From an uncultured Lentisphaerota bacterium (lineage in GTDB: Bacteria > Verrucomicrobiota > Kiritimatiellia > CAIQIC01): 64,000 nt of DNA. Of the stretch, positions 47,774 to 57,605 are shown piece by piece. The stretch lies in NCBI GenBank assembly GCA_903896925.1, contig CAITZM010000072.1:114934-178933 (forward strand), in the 5' to 3' direction. The translations under genes and the position numbers were made by a program. Numbering within the stretch: position 1 is the first letter of the stretch; each line of letters opens with the position of its first letter. Under the pieces are notes generated by a model. That model did not search any database. It had not been told where the DNA came from and saw only the letters and a list, made by a program, of their open reading frames with translations.

Positions 47774-49669
47774 TCAAGTTTCGCCGGACGGGTTGCGGCG
47801 GAGCCAGACATGCAAGACCGCGATGTCGGCCGGCGTGATGCCCGGGATGCGCAACGCCTGCCCCAGGGTTGAGGGGCGGATATGGCTGAATTTCTCCCGT
47901 GCTTCAAAGCGCAGCGAGGGAATGGTCGCGTAGCTGAACGTCGAGGGAATGCGCTCCCGTTCCAGCGTTTCCATCCGCTCCGCCGCCCGCAATTCCCGCT
48001 GCAGATAGCCTTCGTACTTGACGCTGTATTCCACCTGTTCCACCACCTTGGCGGGCAGTTGCAGGTTGGCCAGGGGCAGTCCGGCATACTGGCGGTCAGG
48101 GCCTTTCAAGAGTTGGGCCAAGGTTTGTCCGTTGTCCGCGTGGGTGCTGTTGAGGCGCAGGATTTCCTGGTCGATCAGGAGCATCTCCTGTTGTACCGAC
48201 CCCATATATTCGTCAGTAGTTATACCTAACTCTTTTGATAACAAATATAAACGATATTTAGAGTTATCCTGACGAAGCAAAAGTCTGCGCTCGGCGCGCG
48301 AAGTGAACATCCGGTAGGGCTCGTTGGTGCCCTTGGTCACCAAATCGTCAATCATCACGCCGAGATAGGATGACGAGCGGCTGAAGACCAGCGGGGGCTT
48401 GCCCTGCAGCTGGCGCACCGCGTTGATGCCGGCGACGAAGCCCTGCCCAGCCGCCTCCTCGTAGCCCGTGGTGCCGTTGATCTGCCCGGCGAAATAGACG
48501 CCCCTGATCCGCTTGGTCTCCAGGGTCGCGTAGAGCTGGGTCGGATCGGCCATCGTATATTCGATGGCGTAGCCCGGGCGCAGGAAGACCGCCCGCTCAA
48601 GCCCGGGAATGGAATGAATCATCCTTTCCTGGACAGCATAGGGCAGGCTGTTGGAGGTGCCGTTCGGATAGATCTCTTGCGCGGTACGGCCCTCGGGCTC
48701 GATGAAGACATGGTGATTGGGATGATCCTTGAATTTTACCACCTTGTCCTCGATGGAGGGGCAATAGCGCACGCTGGTCCCCGAGATCATGCCGGAATAG
48801 AGCGAGCTTTCGTGCAGGTGATCGGAAATGATGCGCGTGGTTTCTTCGGTGGTGCGCGTCAACTGGCAGGGGATCTGGTCGGCTCCGGGCAGCCAGGGCA
48901 TGAGGTAGCGGGCGGAATGTTCCACGTGGAACATTCCCCTGTCGGCAGCGCTGGTCAGCGCGGCATGGCGCTGGAACACCTCTTCAGCGGCTTCCGAGAA
49001 GAAGACAGGCCGCAGCATCCCGGGTTGCTCCTCCATGGCGGCTTTATCGATGGATGCCAGGTGCAGGCGCGGTGGGGTCCCTGTTTTAAACCTGCCCAGG
49101 GTGAATCCGGTCGCTTGCAACCACGCGTTTAATCCGCCTGAGCGCTTGTCGCCGAAGCGGCCGCTCGGAAACTGCGCTTTTCCTATGTAAATCTGGCCGT
49201 CCAGGGAGGTCCCGGCCGTAATCACGACCGCGCTGGCGTCGATCACCCTGCCGTTTTCCAGCACGACGGCGGTGACCGCATCATGCGGGGCCTTCAGCGC
49301 CACGGCTTCGCCTTCGATCAGGGTCAGGTTCGCCGTTTGGGCGACCACGGCCGCCATGCGCCGGGCATAGGCCGCCTTGTCGCACTGCACCCGGGTCGAG
49401 CGCACCGCCGGGCCCTTGCTGGTGTTGAGGACGCGGAATTGAATGCCACAGAAATCTGCGTTGCGGGCCATCTCGCCGCCCAGCGCGTCCAGTTCATAGA
49501 CGATATGGGACTTGGCCATGCCGCCGATGGATGGATTGCAGGACATCTTGGCGATAGCGTGGCGGTCCATGGTGACCAGGGCGGTGGCGGCCCCCATGCG
49601 GGCCGCGGCCAGGGCGGCCTCGCAGCCGGCATGTCCGGCCCCAATGACGATCACATCGAAGGCTTTCAT
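47774..49669 (-). CDS. mnmG: tRNA uridine-34 carboxymethylaminomethyl modification enzyme
   Basis: MnmG with MnmE installs the cmnm5 group at wobble U34 of certain tRNAs. The 631-residue protein has the FAD-binding start [26 protein letters not shown], then [35 protein letters not shown], and the [16 protein letters not shown] motif. The C-terminal part contains [25 protein letters not shown], which contacts MnmE. ATG 49669 overlaps the mnmE stop by four bases. A short AT-rich run of codons occurs at 48205-48275. The enzyme is about normal length. Confidence 0.96.
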   Translation of the reverse strand: MKAFDVIVIGAGHAGCEAALAAARMGAATALVTMDRHAIAKMSCNPSIGGMAKSHIVYELDALGGEMARNADFCGIQFRVLNTSKGPAVRSTRVQCDKAAYARRMAAVVAQTANLTLIEGEAVALKAPHDAVTAVVLENGRVIDASAVVITAGTSLDGQIYIGKAQFPSGRFGDKRSGGLNAWLQATGFTLGRFKTGTPPRLHLASIDKAAMEEQPGMLRPVFFSEAAEEVFQRHAALTSAADRGMFHVEHSARYLMPWLPGADQIPCQLTRTTEETTRIISDHLHESSLYSGMISGTSVRYCPSIEDKVVKFKDHPNHHVFIEPEGRTAQEIYPNGTSNSLPYAVQERMIHSIPGLERAVFLRPGYAIEYTMADPTQLYATLETKRIRGVYFAGQINGTTGYEEAAGQGFVAGINAVRQLQGKPPLVFSRSSSYLGVMIDDLVTKGTNEPYRMFTSRAERRLLLRQDNSKYRLYLLSKELGITTDEYMGSVQQEMLLIDQEILRLNSTHADNGQTLAQLLKGPDRQYAGLPLANLQLPAKVVEQVEYSVKYEGYLQRELRAAERMETLERERIPSTFSYATIPSLRFEAREKFSHIRPSTLGQALRIPGITPADIAVLHVWLRRNPSGET

Positions 49670-51030
49670 TTCCCTATACAAAATTTGGAGAAGATGGTGG
49701 AAAGGATGTCATCCGACGCCGTGCTGCCGATGAGCGCGCCCAGCAGGTCGCTCGCCTGGCGAACATGGTGCGCCGCGAGCAGTTGATCGGAACCTCCGGT
49801 AACGGAGGCCAGGCCGGTCTTGAGTTCGTGCCGCGCCTTGTTCAGGTGGTGATAATGGCGTTCGGAAATAACGGTAGCCGGCATGGCATCAAGATGTAGT
49901 GTTTTTTTTAGCAATATATTAATATTATCTGTTATAGATTGCAGTCCAATGTTATGCAAAATTGAAGTTTCAAGAATGGTGTAGCCATCCAAGGTGGCGG
50001 CGGTAGGAAACCGCCCGAGATCTGTTTTGTTGAGGATGACCAGACAGCGGTCCTTGGGCATGGTTTCCAAGTTGGCCTGATCCTCGGCCTGAAGGGGCGC
50101 GGACGCATCGATAACATAGAGGTATAGATCGGCCTTCTGGAGTTGGGCGCGCGTGCGGCGCACCCCCTCCTGTTCGATGCTGCACCCCGTTTCGCGGAGA
50201 CCGGCCGTATCGACCAGGCGGAGCGGAATGCCCTCCACGACATACAGCTCCTCGATAAAATCGCGGGTCGTGCCCGGTTCATGGGAAACGATCGACCGTT
50301 CCTTCCCCAGCAGTGCGTTGAGCAGGCTGGATTTCCCCACATTGGGGCGGCCTGCAATCACGACGGTCAGGCCCTCGCGCAGGCGGTGACCATCCTGCCA
50401 TGATTCAAGCAAATCGCTTATCTGGTTGATGATAGAATCTATCTTCCGGGCGATATCGGGCAGCACTGCGGCCGGCAGTTCATCGTCCGGGAAGTCCAGT
50501 GTGACTTCCAGTTCGGCGGCCACGGCCACCAGTTGTTGGTAAAGTTGGTTGAACTGGCGGCTCAGCGTGCCGTCCAGTTGCTCCAGCGCCAGGCGCGCGG
50601 CACGTTCCGAGCGGGAGCGGATCAGGTCATTCACCGATTCCGCCTGCACCAGATCCATGCGGCCGTTGATGAACGCACGATAGGTAAACTCACCCGGTTC
50701 CGCCGATCTTGCACCGGCTTGCAGCACGGCGCGCAAGACGAGTTTAGGGGTTATGGCCCCCCCATGACATTGGAATTCAACGACATCCTCACGGGTGTAG
50801 CTGTGAGGTGCGCGCATGATCAGGAGCAGCGCTTCGTCCACCCGCTGGCCTTGATCCGTGACGTGGCCCCAGACCACGGTATGTGTCGGCCGTTGTGAAG
50901 GCCGCGGACCGGGGCAGTGAAAGACGCGGTCCGCCACGGCCAAAGCCTGTGGACCGGAAACCCGGATAATGGCCACGCCACTCTCACCGTGGGCGGTGGC
51001 AATGGCCGCAATGGTATCAACGGTCATCAT
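49666..51030 (-). CDS. mnmE: tRNA modification GTPase
   Basis: MnmE is the GTPase partner of MnmG. The 454-residue protein has the N-terminal tetrahydrofolate-binding domain ([63 protein letters not shown]). The G domain has [25 protein letters not shown] and LNKTDL motifs. The end reads KFCIGK, the conserved C-(I/L)-G-K cysteine. It forms an overlapping operon with mnmG. AT-rich codons cluster at 49900-49990 near the end of the G domain and start of the last helices. Either ATG at 51030 or 51027 could be used. Confidence 0.97.
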   Translation of the reverse strand: MMTVDTIAAIATAHGESGVAIIRVSGPQALAVADRVFHCPGPRPSQRPTHTVVWGHVTDQGQRVDEALLLIMRAPHSYTREDVVEFQCHGGAITPKLVLRAVLQAGARSAEPGEFTYRAFINGRMDLVQAESVNDLIRSRSERAARLALEQLDGTLSRQFNQLYQQLVAVAAELEVTLDFPDDELPAAVLPDIARKIDSIINQISDLLESWQDGHRLREGLTVVIAGRPNVGKSSLLNALLGKERSIVSHEPGTTRDFIEELYVVEGIPLRLVDTAGLRETGCSIEQEGVRRTRAQLQKADLYLYVIDASAPLQAEDQANLETMPKDRCLVILNKTDLGRFPTAATLDGYTILETSILHNIGLQSITDNINILLKKTLHLDAMPATVISERHYHHLNKARHELKTGLASVTGGSDQLLAAHHVRQASDLLGALIGSTASDDILSTIFSKFCIGK

Positions 51031-51162
51031 GCGAAACCTCTAGCCTTCCGCGCGTATTGTAGCAGCAAACACGGGACAGACAACCAACGAGGCGCCCGGT
51101 TCGGGGTTGGGTTCGCTATGAAGAGTCCGCATCGGATCGGTTGGACTGGGGCTGACAACAAA

Positions 51163-51193
51163 GAGCCCGCTTCCCTGGTCGGGAAACGGGCTC
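51163..51193 (-). terminator. Rho-independent terminator of isomerase gene
   Basis: GAGCCCG-c-TTCCC pairs with GGGAA-a-CGGGCTC around a short tggtc loop. Read on the minus strand it lies about 23 bases after the isomerase stop and is followed by TTTGTTGT, a moderate U-tract. This is the most convincing factor-independent terminator in the window. Confidence 0.75.
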
Positions 51194-51215
51194 CTTACGG
51201 CGTGCTGGGCGCGCG

Positions 51216-52106
51216 TCAGACGTCGCAGATGCGCACAGCCTGCTCCAGCGAGGCTACGGCGTCGCGGGTGGGGCCGTACTCATGCGAGACGTAGCCTTGG
51301 TAGCCCGATTCAGCAATGGCCCGCATGATAGCGGGATAGAACAGTTCCTGCGTGTCGTCAATTTCGTGGCGACCGGGCACGCCGGCCGTGTGGATATGGC
51401 CGATATACTTGATGCTTTCCTTGATGGTGGCGATGATATCGCCCTCCATGATCTGCATATGATAGATGTCGTAGAGGAGCTTGATGCGCTCGGAGCCGAC
51501 GCGCTTGCACATCTCGACGCCCCAAGCGGTGTGGTCGCACATGTAGTCCTTGTGGTTGCGCTTGCTGTTGAGCAACTCCATGACGACGTTGACCTTTTTC
51601 TCCTCGGCGAAGGCGGCGATCTGCTTGAGGCCCTCGACACAGTTGACGAGGCCTTCCTCATCGCCCATGCCGGCGCGGTTGCCGGACATGCAGATGACGT
51701 TGGGGAAACCGGCGGCGGACGTTTCTTCGATGGCTTTGCGCAGGGCCACCAGGTGCTGGGCGTGATTTTCCTTGCGGTTGAAACCCTTGGCGATGGACAT
51801 GCCTTCGTGCCGTGTCAGGGAGCCTACCAGTCCATACGGCTTCATCTTCTCCCAATCCTTCGGACCGGTGAAATCAATGGACTTGATGCCGAGCCGGACG
51901 CAGATCTTGCAGATTTCGTCGAAATCCTTGATGCCGCGCAGTGCGCCCATGCAGAGACCCTGTTTGATGCGTCCCTTGAGCTGGAGCGGTGCGGCGGCCT
52001 CGGCGGCGCGCAGGTTGAAGGCAGGCGCGGTGACGAGTGCGGCGGAGGTGGCACCCATGAGCTTGAGAACGTTACGGCGGCTGAACGACGAAGGCGCTGG
52101 CATCAT
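51216..52106 (-). CDS. Tat-exported sugar-phosphate isomerase/epimerase-like TIM barrel
   Basis: A 296-residue protein of the AP-endonuclease-2/xylose-isomerase-like barrel family. FSRRNVLKLMGATSAALVTAPAF is a twin-arginine signal. The barrel contains metal-ligand segments NVVMELLNSKRNHKDYMCDHTAWG, RIKLLYDIYHMQIMEGD, YIGHIHTAGVPGRHEID and GYVSHEYGP, with Glu, Asp, His and His/Glu as in hydroxypyruvate isomerase (Hyi) homologues. It probably isomerises a sugar or hydroxy acid outside the cytoplasm. ATG 52106 has GGAG eight bases upstream; 52103 is an alternative. A terminator hairpin follows the stop. Confidence 0.85.
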   Translation of the reverse strand: MMPAPSSFSRRNVLKLMGATSAALVTAPAFNLRAAEAAAPLQLKGRIKQGLCMGALRGIKDFDEICKICVRLGIKSIDFTGPKDWEKMKPYGLVGSLTRHEGMSIAKGFNRKENHAQHLVALRKAIEETSAAGFPNVICMSGNRAGMGDEEGLVNCVEGLKQIAAFAEEKKVNVVMELLNSKRNHKDYMCDHTAWGVEMCKRVGSERIKLLYDIYHMQIMEGDIIATIKESIKYIGHIHTAGVPGRHEIDDTQELFYPAIMRAIAESGYQGYVSHEYGPTRDAVASLEQAVRICDV

Positions 52107-52187
52107 AATTCGTTTCTCCACGACCGGCGGTTTGCATCCGACCGTGGCGCGAAGCTAGTCAAGCGCCACGGGTTTGTCAATCATGCG

Positions 52188-53177
52188 TCACCAGCCCAGC
52201 GCACGGATCGCGGCGTAGAGCGCCGGCACCGTGGCCAGGCTCAGCAGGGTGCTGGCGAAGATACTGGCCGCGCTCAGGCGGACATCGCCGCCGAAGCGCT
52301 CGGCAAACATGCTGCAACTGATCGCGACGGGCATGGCGGCGATGAGAAAGATGGTGTGGCGCGCGATGTCCGACAGGGGCAGGCCGGTTTGCACGGCCCC
52401 GTGCAACAGCACAATCGTGACCGCCGGTGCAACGATCAGGCGCAACACGACCACGCCGGAGACCAGGCCGCGATGGCCGGGATCGTCCCAGGCCAGCCCG
52501 CTGAGTTGCGCGCCGGTGACGAGCAGCGAGAGCGGAATCGTCAGGTTGCCGACCAGCGTCAACGCCTGCACGATGATACCGGCCCACCAGCCCGCCCCCG
52601 CGTCGCCCGTGGCGGTGCCCCACGCACTCGCGCCCGGCACAAGCAGCGCGACAGCGATGCCCGCGACGGTCGCGAGCAGGCCGGGATTGAGCACGAGTTG
52701 GGTGAGATCGCTGCGCTCGAGCTTGCCGCGGATCAGCGCCATGCCGCCGGTCCACAGGAAAATTTGCGCGCCCAGGTTGAACAACAGGACGGTGCGTACG
52801 CCTTCCACGCCGAAAAGGCCTTGCACGATCGGCAGCGGCAGGTAGACCCAGTTGGGCATGCCAGCCACGAAGGCGAACGTGCCGCGCTGGCTTTTATCGC
52901 GGAGGCCGCCCGCCGCGAGCAGTCCGACGCCGGCGGCCAGCGCCATCACGGCGAACCCGAGCAGCGGAATCCACAGGCTGGAACGCAGCGTGTCACGGCT
53001 GACGGTGGTCAGCATCTGCGTGAACACGAGCGCGGGAAACGTCCCATCTACCACCAGCCGGCCCAGCGCGCTCTGAAAGGGCGCCGCGAGCAGGCCGCGC
53101 CGGCACAACAGCCAGCCCGCCAGCAGGACGAGGAACATCACCGCGATTTTATTGAGTACGATCCAGGCATCGGCCAT
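52188..53177 (-). CDS. AEC-family transporter (auxin efflux carrier type)
   Basis: A 329-residue polytopic protein with about ten hydrophobic helices in two halves. LNKIAVMFLVLLAGWLLCRRG, LGRLVVDGTFPALVF and the middle GNLTIPLSLLVTGAQLSG region follow the AEC pattern; FAFVAGMPNWVYLPLPIVQGLFG is the conserved NxG/PW segment of the first half. AEC carriers export or exchange organic acids or malonate-like anions. It is the only gene between the isomerase and purQ, and no regulator is adjacent. The substrate cannot be assigned. Confidence 0.85.
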   Translation of the reverse strand: MADAWIVLNKIAVMFLVLLAGWLLCRRGLLAAPFQSALGRLVVDGTFPALVFTQMLTTVSRDTLRSSLWIPLLGFAVMALAAGVGLLAAGGLRDKSQRGTFAFVAGMPNWVYLPLPIVQGLFGVEGVRTVLLFNLGAQIFLWTGGMALIRGKLERSDLTQLVLNPGLLATVAGIAVALLVPGASAWGTATGDAGAGWWAGIIVQALTLVGNLTIPLSLLVTGAQLSGLAWDDPGHRGLVSGVVVLRLIVAPAVTIVLLHGAVQTGLPLSDIARHTIFLIAAMPVAISCSMFAERFGGDVRLSAASIFASTLLSLATVPALYAAIRALGW

Positions 53178-53324
53178 GGCAGACTCCGGAGTGCAGCGGC
53201 AACATAGAGGGTTTCACCACGGTGCGCAAACTCCCTGTTCCTCTGGAGCGGCCACCATGCCGGTGTTCCCTGCGACCTGAAGACGGCGGGCGCTACAGCC
53301 CAGGTCCGGCCAGCCCTTGAATAA

Positions 53325-54125
53325 TCACGAGGACTTGAGGAAAGCGACGGCGTTCTGGAAGAGTTTCAGGCCGGCGCCCTGCGCGGGCAGCGTACCGCGC
53401 AGCTTTTGCAGGTCCCACTGCGGATGGTTTTCCGGGAAGAGGTAGGCTTCCGGGTGCGGCATCAAACCGAAGACGCGGCCGGTCGGGTCGCACAGGCCGG
53501 CGATGGCGTTGAGCGAGCCGTTCGGGTTGAGAGGGAATTGGTCGGTCGCCAACCCGGTCGCGGGATCGGCGTAGCGGCACGGCACGCAGCCGAGCTGTTC
53601 GATGCGGTCAAGCAAGGGCCGGTCGAGCGTGAAGACCTTGCCCTCGCCGTGGCGGATGGGCAGCGGCATCAGGTCGAGGTTGCGCGTGAAGACGCACGGC
53701 GAGTTGCCCTCGAAGCGCAGTGTGACCCAGAAGTTCTGGAACGCGCCGCAGTCGTTGTGCATCAGCACGATCTTTTGCGTGAAGTAGTCGCCATTGAGGC
53801 CGGGCAGCAGCCCGAGCTTGGTCATGATCTGGAAGCCGTTGCACACGCCGAGGATCAGCTTGCCGTCGGCGATGAACCGGGCGAGGTCGCTCTGCATGTG
53901 GTGGCGGACGCGAGCGCCGAAGGCGAGGCCGGAGCCCATGTGGTCGCCGTAGGAGAAGCCGCCGATGAACATCAGGCCGGCGTAGTCGTGCAGGCGCGCC
54001 GGCCGCTCGATCAGGTCATTCAGGTGGACCAGCTCCGGCGCGGCGCCGGCGAGCGTCCAGGCGTGGTGCGACTCCGCCTCGCAGTTGAGGCCATAGCCCG
54101 TGATGATCAAAATTTTCGGATTCAT
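53325..54125 (-). CDS. purQ: Phosphoribosylformylglycinamidine synthase subunit PurQ-like
   Basis: A 266-residue class I glutamine amidotransferase that supplies ammonia to PurL. ILIITGYGLNCEAESHHAWTLAGA is the PurQ start, GGFSYGDHMGSG the oxyanion region, GKLILGVCNGFQIMTKLGLLPG has the nucleophile Cys, and RVFGLMPHPEAYLFP holds the His/Glu. The ATG at 54125 overlaps the purL stop by one base (TGATG). It probably forms the FGAM synthase complex with the purL product, which also carries PurS-like modules. The longer frame to 54251 is a shadow of purL. Confidence 0.92.
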   Translation of the reverse strand: MNPKILIITGYGLNCEAESHHAWTLAGAAPELVHLNDLIERPARLHDYAGLMFIGGFSYGDHMGSGLAFGARVRHHMQSDLARFIADGKLILGVCNGFQIMTKLGLLPGLNGDYFTQKIVLMHNDCGAFQNFWVTLRFEGNSPCVFTRNLDLMPLPIRHGEGKVFTLDRPLLDRIEQLGCVPCRYADPATGLATDQFPLNPNGSLNAIAGLCDPTGRVFGLMPHPEAYLFPENHPQWDLQKLRGTLPAQGAGLKLFQNAVAFLKSS

Positions 54126-57109
54126 CAGATTCCCTGCAATGTTTTCTTGAAGGCTTTGCGCAGCGTGTCGAGATCCGCCTCCACAAGCTGGCGCGCGGCG
54201 GTGCGGATGCTCAGGGTGCGCGCGGCGGTGACGGTGCCGACGCGGGCGCACGACAGACCACGGAACTTTTCCTCAAGCGCGGCGGCCTGCTCCGGCGCGC
54301 AGGTGACGACAAAGCGGCTGTTGGATTCGGCGAACAGCCGCGCATCGTCGCGCAAGTCGCCGGTGTGCGGCGCGGCGTCGAGCTGGATGTCCGCGCCGAG
54401 GTCGCCGCCGAGCGCGGCGAGCGCGAAGGCGACGGCCAGGCCGCCGAGCGTCGGCGTGTGCGAGCTGCGCAGCAGGCCCGCCTCGATCACGGAGTTCATG
54501 ACGCGGTAGGTGGCCAGCGCGCGCAGCACATCGAGGCCGGGGACCGTGCCGCCATAGTTGGCGGGCGCGCCCTGTTCGTCGGCGAGCCAGCGGTGGAATT
54601 CCGAGGCGCCCAGTTCATCCTGCGTCAGGCCGATGACGTAGATCGCATCGCCGGCCTGTTTGAAGGACATGGTTACGGCCTTGCGCACGTCGTCCATCTT
54701 CGCGATGGTCGAGAAGAGCACCGTCGGCGGGATGGAAATCTTGCGCCCGCCGCGGACGGAGTCGTTCTTCATGCTGTCCTTGCCGGAGATCGGCGGGACG
54801 AGGTAGGCGGTGCAGATGTCGTACAGGGCCTGGTTGGCACGGACCAGCTGTGCCATCTTGTAGGGCCCGTCGGGGGTCTTCTCGGAGAGCACCGGGTCGG
54901 GCCAGCAGAAGTTGTCGAGGCCCGCGATCTGGCCGAGCTTGCCGCCGACGCTGACCACGCGGCGGACGGCCTCGTCGATCACGCTCGCCATCATCGCGTA
55001 GGTGTCGAGGTCGGAGAAGAACGGGTTGATGCCCTCGGCGAGGATGATGCCGGCGTGGGAGGCATAGTCGACGCGCATCACGGTCGCGTCGCTGGGCATG
55101 TCGCTCTGCACGCCGACGAACGGTTTGACCACGCTCAAGCCCTTGACTTCGCCGTCATATTGGCGCGACTTGAACTCCTTCGAGCAGACGTTGAGCGCGC
55201 CGAGCAGTCCGAGCAGCGCGCGGTTGCGGCTGCCGGCGCGCAGCGGGGCGGGCGCGGCGACCTGCGGCGGCTGCCAGCGCGCCTCGATGTGCATCTTCGG
55301 GCAGCCTTCGTGCAGGAACTCCATCTCCAGGCGGCCGACGACGCGGTCGCCATGCTTCACCACGAACGCGCCGGTGTCGGTGAAAGTGCCGATGACGTCG
55401 GCCTCGACGTCGCGCCGCCGGGCGAGCGCGAGGAAAGCGGCGACGTTCTCCGGCTGCACCGCGAGGCTCATGCGCTCCTGCGCCTCGGAAAGCAGGATCT
55501 CCCAAGGCTGGAGGCCCTCGTATTTCAAGGGCGCCTTGGCGAGGTCGATCTCCGCGCCGCCGCTCATGCTGCTCATCTCGCCGAGCGACGAGCTCAGGCC
55601 GCCCGCCCCGTTGTCGGTCAGCGCGCGGAAGAGGCCGAGGTCGCGCGCCTCCATCAGAAATTCATACATCTTGCGCTGCGTGATCGGGTCGCCGATCTGC
55701 ACCGCCTGCGCCGGCGACTCGTGGCGCAACTCCTCGGAGGAGAACGTGGCGCCGTGGATGCCGTCCTTGCCGATGCGGCCGCCGCACATGACGATCGCGT
55801 CGCCGGGCAGGATCTCTTTGCGTTCGGACGGCCGCTCCTGCAGCAGGCGCGGGATCTTGCCGATCGTGCCGCAGTAGACCAGCGGCTTGCCGAGGTAGCG
55901 TTCGTCGAAGCGCTCGAAGCCGCGCGTCCAGGGAATGCCGCTCTGGTTGCCGCCGTCGATCACGCCCTGGTGGACGCCGTCGCGGATGCGGCGGGGGTGC
56001 ATCAGGCCCGCGGGCAGGTCGCCTGCGTAGAACGGGGAGCCGAAGCAGTAACCCCACGTATTGCAGACCAGCTCGCAGCCCATGCCGGTGCCCATCGGGT
56101 CGCGGTTGACGCCGACGATGCCCGTGATCGCGCCGCCGTAGGGGTCGAGCGCCGACGGGCTGTTGTGCGTTTCGCACTTGAACGAGATGTTGTAGCGGTC
56201 GTCAAAGCGGATGATGCCGGCGTTGTCGGTGAAGACGCTGACCAGCCAGTTGATGTCCTTGCGGATTTTTTCCGTCGCGGCGCGGATGCAGGACTTGAAC
56301 AGCGAGTCGATCGTCTGCTCCTTGCCGGTCTCATCGACGTAGTGGACGTTGGCGGCGAAGATCTTGTGTTTACAGTGCTCGCTCCAGGTCTGGGCGATGC
56401 ACTCGAGCTCGACATCGGTCGGCTGCGCCGGCAGGCCCAGCCCGGTGCGGGCGGCCAGCACCGCCGGGCGGTTGAAATAATCGCGGATGGCGTAGAGCTC
56501 CTCGATGCTCAGAGAGAGGATGCCCTCGCGGCTGATCCGCATCAGGTCGGCGTCGGAGCCGCTGAGGTCATAGGTGCGGACTTCCACGGCGGCCGGGTCG
56601 CGGATCACCGGCGGCTCGGCATCCACCGGTGCGGCGGCCCATTCCTCGGCCGAAAAAACGCGGATGGACTGGATCAATTCGTTCGCCAGCAGGTCGCGGC
56701 CGAGCCGCTGCACCTGCTCGCGCGTCAGCGTGCCCTTGAGCAGGTAGTGCACGCCGGTGTAGACGCCCTCGTGCGCGGCGAGCGGGCGCCCGATGGTGTC
56801 GGTCACCACCTCTTGCGCCGTGCGGCCGAGGTTGTCGGTGACGCCCGGCTTGAAGCTGGTCTCGACCAGCCAGTCGAACGCCGGCGCGGCCAGCCGGCCG
56901 ATGGCGGAGCGCGCGATGACCGGGTCGGTGAAGATCTTCTGCACCTCGCGCAGCTGCCTGGGCGTGAGGGCCACGTCCACCTTGAAGACGTCGCGCGTCG
57001 CGCAGCCCGTCACCGGCAGGTGGAAAAAGTTGCGCGCCCTGGCGGCGACGCCTGCGCCGCGCCCGTCGTGGACGCCGCGCTTCAAAGCGATCTCGATGCG
57101 ATAAGCCAT
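54125..57109 (-). CDS. purL: FGAM synthase large subunit with two N-terminal PurS-like modules
   Basis: PurL performs the fourth step of purine synthesis, converting FGAR to FGAM. This 994-residue protein begins with two similar segments, YRIEIALKRGVHDGRG (about 3-80) and WLVETSFKPGVTDNLGR (about 80-165), both ending in an NP-I or NELIQSI-type strand, as in PurS. The synthase core follows: ELECIAQTWSEHCKHKIF (linker and His), FKCETHNSPSALDPYGGAITGIVGVNRD, a DNGAGGLSSSLGEMS metal and ATP segment, VGRLEMEFLHEG, and SGKDSMKND near the second ATP-like site. purQ is coupled downstream, so no separate purS is needed in the complex. Confidence 0.93.
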   Translation of the reverse strand: MAYRIEIALKRGVHDGRGAGVAARARNFFHLPVTGCATRDVFKVDVALTPRQLREVQKIFTDPVIARSAIGRLAAPAFDWLVETSFKPGVTDNLGRTAQEVVTDTIGRPLAAHEGVYTGVHYLLKGTLTREQVQRLGRDLLANELIQSIRVFSAEEWAAAPVDAEPPVIRDPAAVEVRTYDLSGSDADLMRISREGILSLSIEELYAIRDYFNRPAVLAARTGLGLPAQPTDVELECIAQTWSEHCKHKIFAANVHYVDETGKEQTIDSLFKSCIRAATEKIRKDINWLVSVFTDNAGIIRFDDRYNISFKCETHNSPSALDPYGGAITGIVGVNRDPMGTGMGCELVCNTWGYCFGSPFYAGDLPAGLMHPRRIRDGVHQGVIDGGNQSGIPWTRGFERFDERYLGKPLVYCGTIGKIPRLLQERPSERKEILPGDAIVMCGGRIGKDGIHGATFSSEELRHESPAQAVQIGDPITQRKMYEFLMEARDLGLFRALTDNGAGGLSSSLGEMSSMSGGAEIDLAKAPLKYEGLQPWEILLSEAQERMSLAVQPENVAAFLALARRRDVEADVIGTFTDTGAFVVKHGDRVVGRLEMEFLHEGCPKMHIEARWQPPQVAAPAPLRAGSRNRALLGLLGALNVCSKEFKSRQYDGEVKGLSVVKPFVGVQSDMPSDATVMRVDYASHAGIILAEGINPFFSDLDTYAMMASVIDEAVRRVVSVGGKLGQIAGLDNFCWPDPVLSEKTPDGPYKMAQLVRANQALYDICTAYLVPPISGKDSMKNDSVRGGRKISIPPTVLFSTIAKMDDVRKAVTMSFKQAGDAIYVIGLTQDELGASEFHRWLADEQGAPANYGGTVPGLDVLRALATYRVMNSVIEAGLLRSSHTPTLGGLAVAFALAALGGDLGADIQLDAAPHTGDLRDDARLFAESNSRFVVTCAPEQAAALEEKFRGLSCARVGTVTAARTLSIRTAARQLVEADLDTLRKAFKKTLQGI

Positions 57110-57605
57110 GATGAAGTCACCTGTTGAAAACGCGGCGTATCATGCCGGAAAAAACCCCGCTGGCAAGCTGCGAAATCGGACGGTGCTCTGCCTTGTCTGC
57201 ATCGGCCTGGCCTGGTGTTCGGCGCACGCTTATGGGCAGGGCTGCGAGCTCCGGGCTTCCGCTGGGTAGGTTTCGCGGGGTTGGAAACCCCGCCCACCAC
57301 GGGAAAGTATCTGGTAAGCCGGTCGGTCCTGAATGGGCGCAGTGCGCGGGCCCGGCCAGGTTTATGCCGCCCCATGTGGGTGTGTCGTTTGCGGCGTCCG
57401 CCAGGCTCTGTCTTCGATCCGATACATGCAGCAAGCCTTTGCGCCGCATGGTATTCAACGATGCCTGCCGTGGAGGTAGACACCGCGGTCATCAAAGCCC
57501 TTTCCCCAAGCAGCCGGCTTCCGTTTCCATGCTGTTAATATGTATATATGCACACATATGCATATCTAATAAAAAGGCTACGGCTGAGCGTGCAGCTTGT
57601 CCGGA
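57110..57605. other. Intergenic region between purL and fucosidase gene
   Basis: About 500 bases with no supportable gene. It contains the inverted GTGGGCGGGG element (57274-57299) and, at 57535-57580, an AT-rich stretch (ttaatatgtatatatg and acatatgcatatctaat) that includes the self-complementary CATATG and TATATA cores. The AT-rich patch is near the end of the fucosidase gene and could be the promoter for purL on the minus strand only if transcripts ran through the gap, which seems unlikely. Confidence 0.45.
57274..57299. repeat. GTGGGCGGGG element, inverted copy
   Basis: CGCGGGGTTGGAAACCCCGC followed by CCACCA is the reverse complement of the TGGTGGGCGGGG plus TTTCC and CCCCGCG pattern seen at 1781, 37608 and 38373. 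The match is partial (TTTCC in place of CTTCC). Confidence 0.6.

Noticed and set aside
51031..51215. Possible tRNA between mnmE and the isomerase gene
   Set aside because: The segment has GGTTCG-like text, but no cloverleaf could be built. The hairpin found is a terminator. I found no tRNA or rRNA gene anywhere in the window.
54366..57127. A 920-codon plus-strand frame opposite purL
   Set aside because: It is a long antisense frame caused by GC-rich codons. purL on the other strand has all family motifs, and this frame has none.
57082..57495. Minus-strand frames in the purL-fucosidase gap
   Set aside because: They read low-complexity Arg/Pro sequence through the GTGGGCGGGG element. There is no ribosome site or protein-like pattern.
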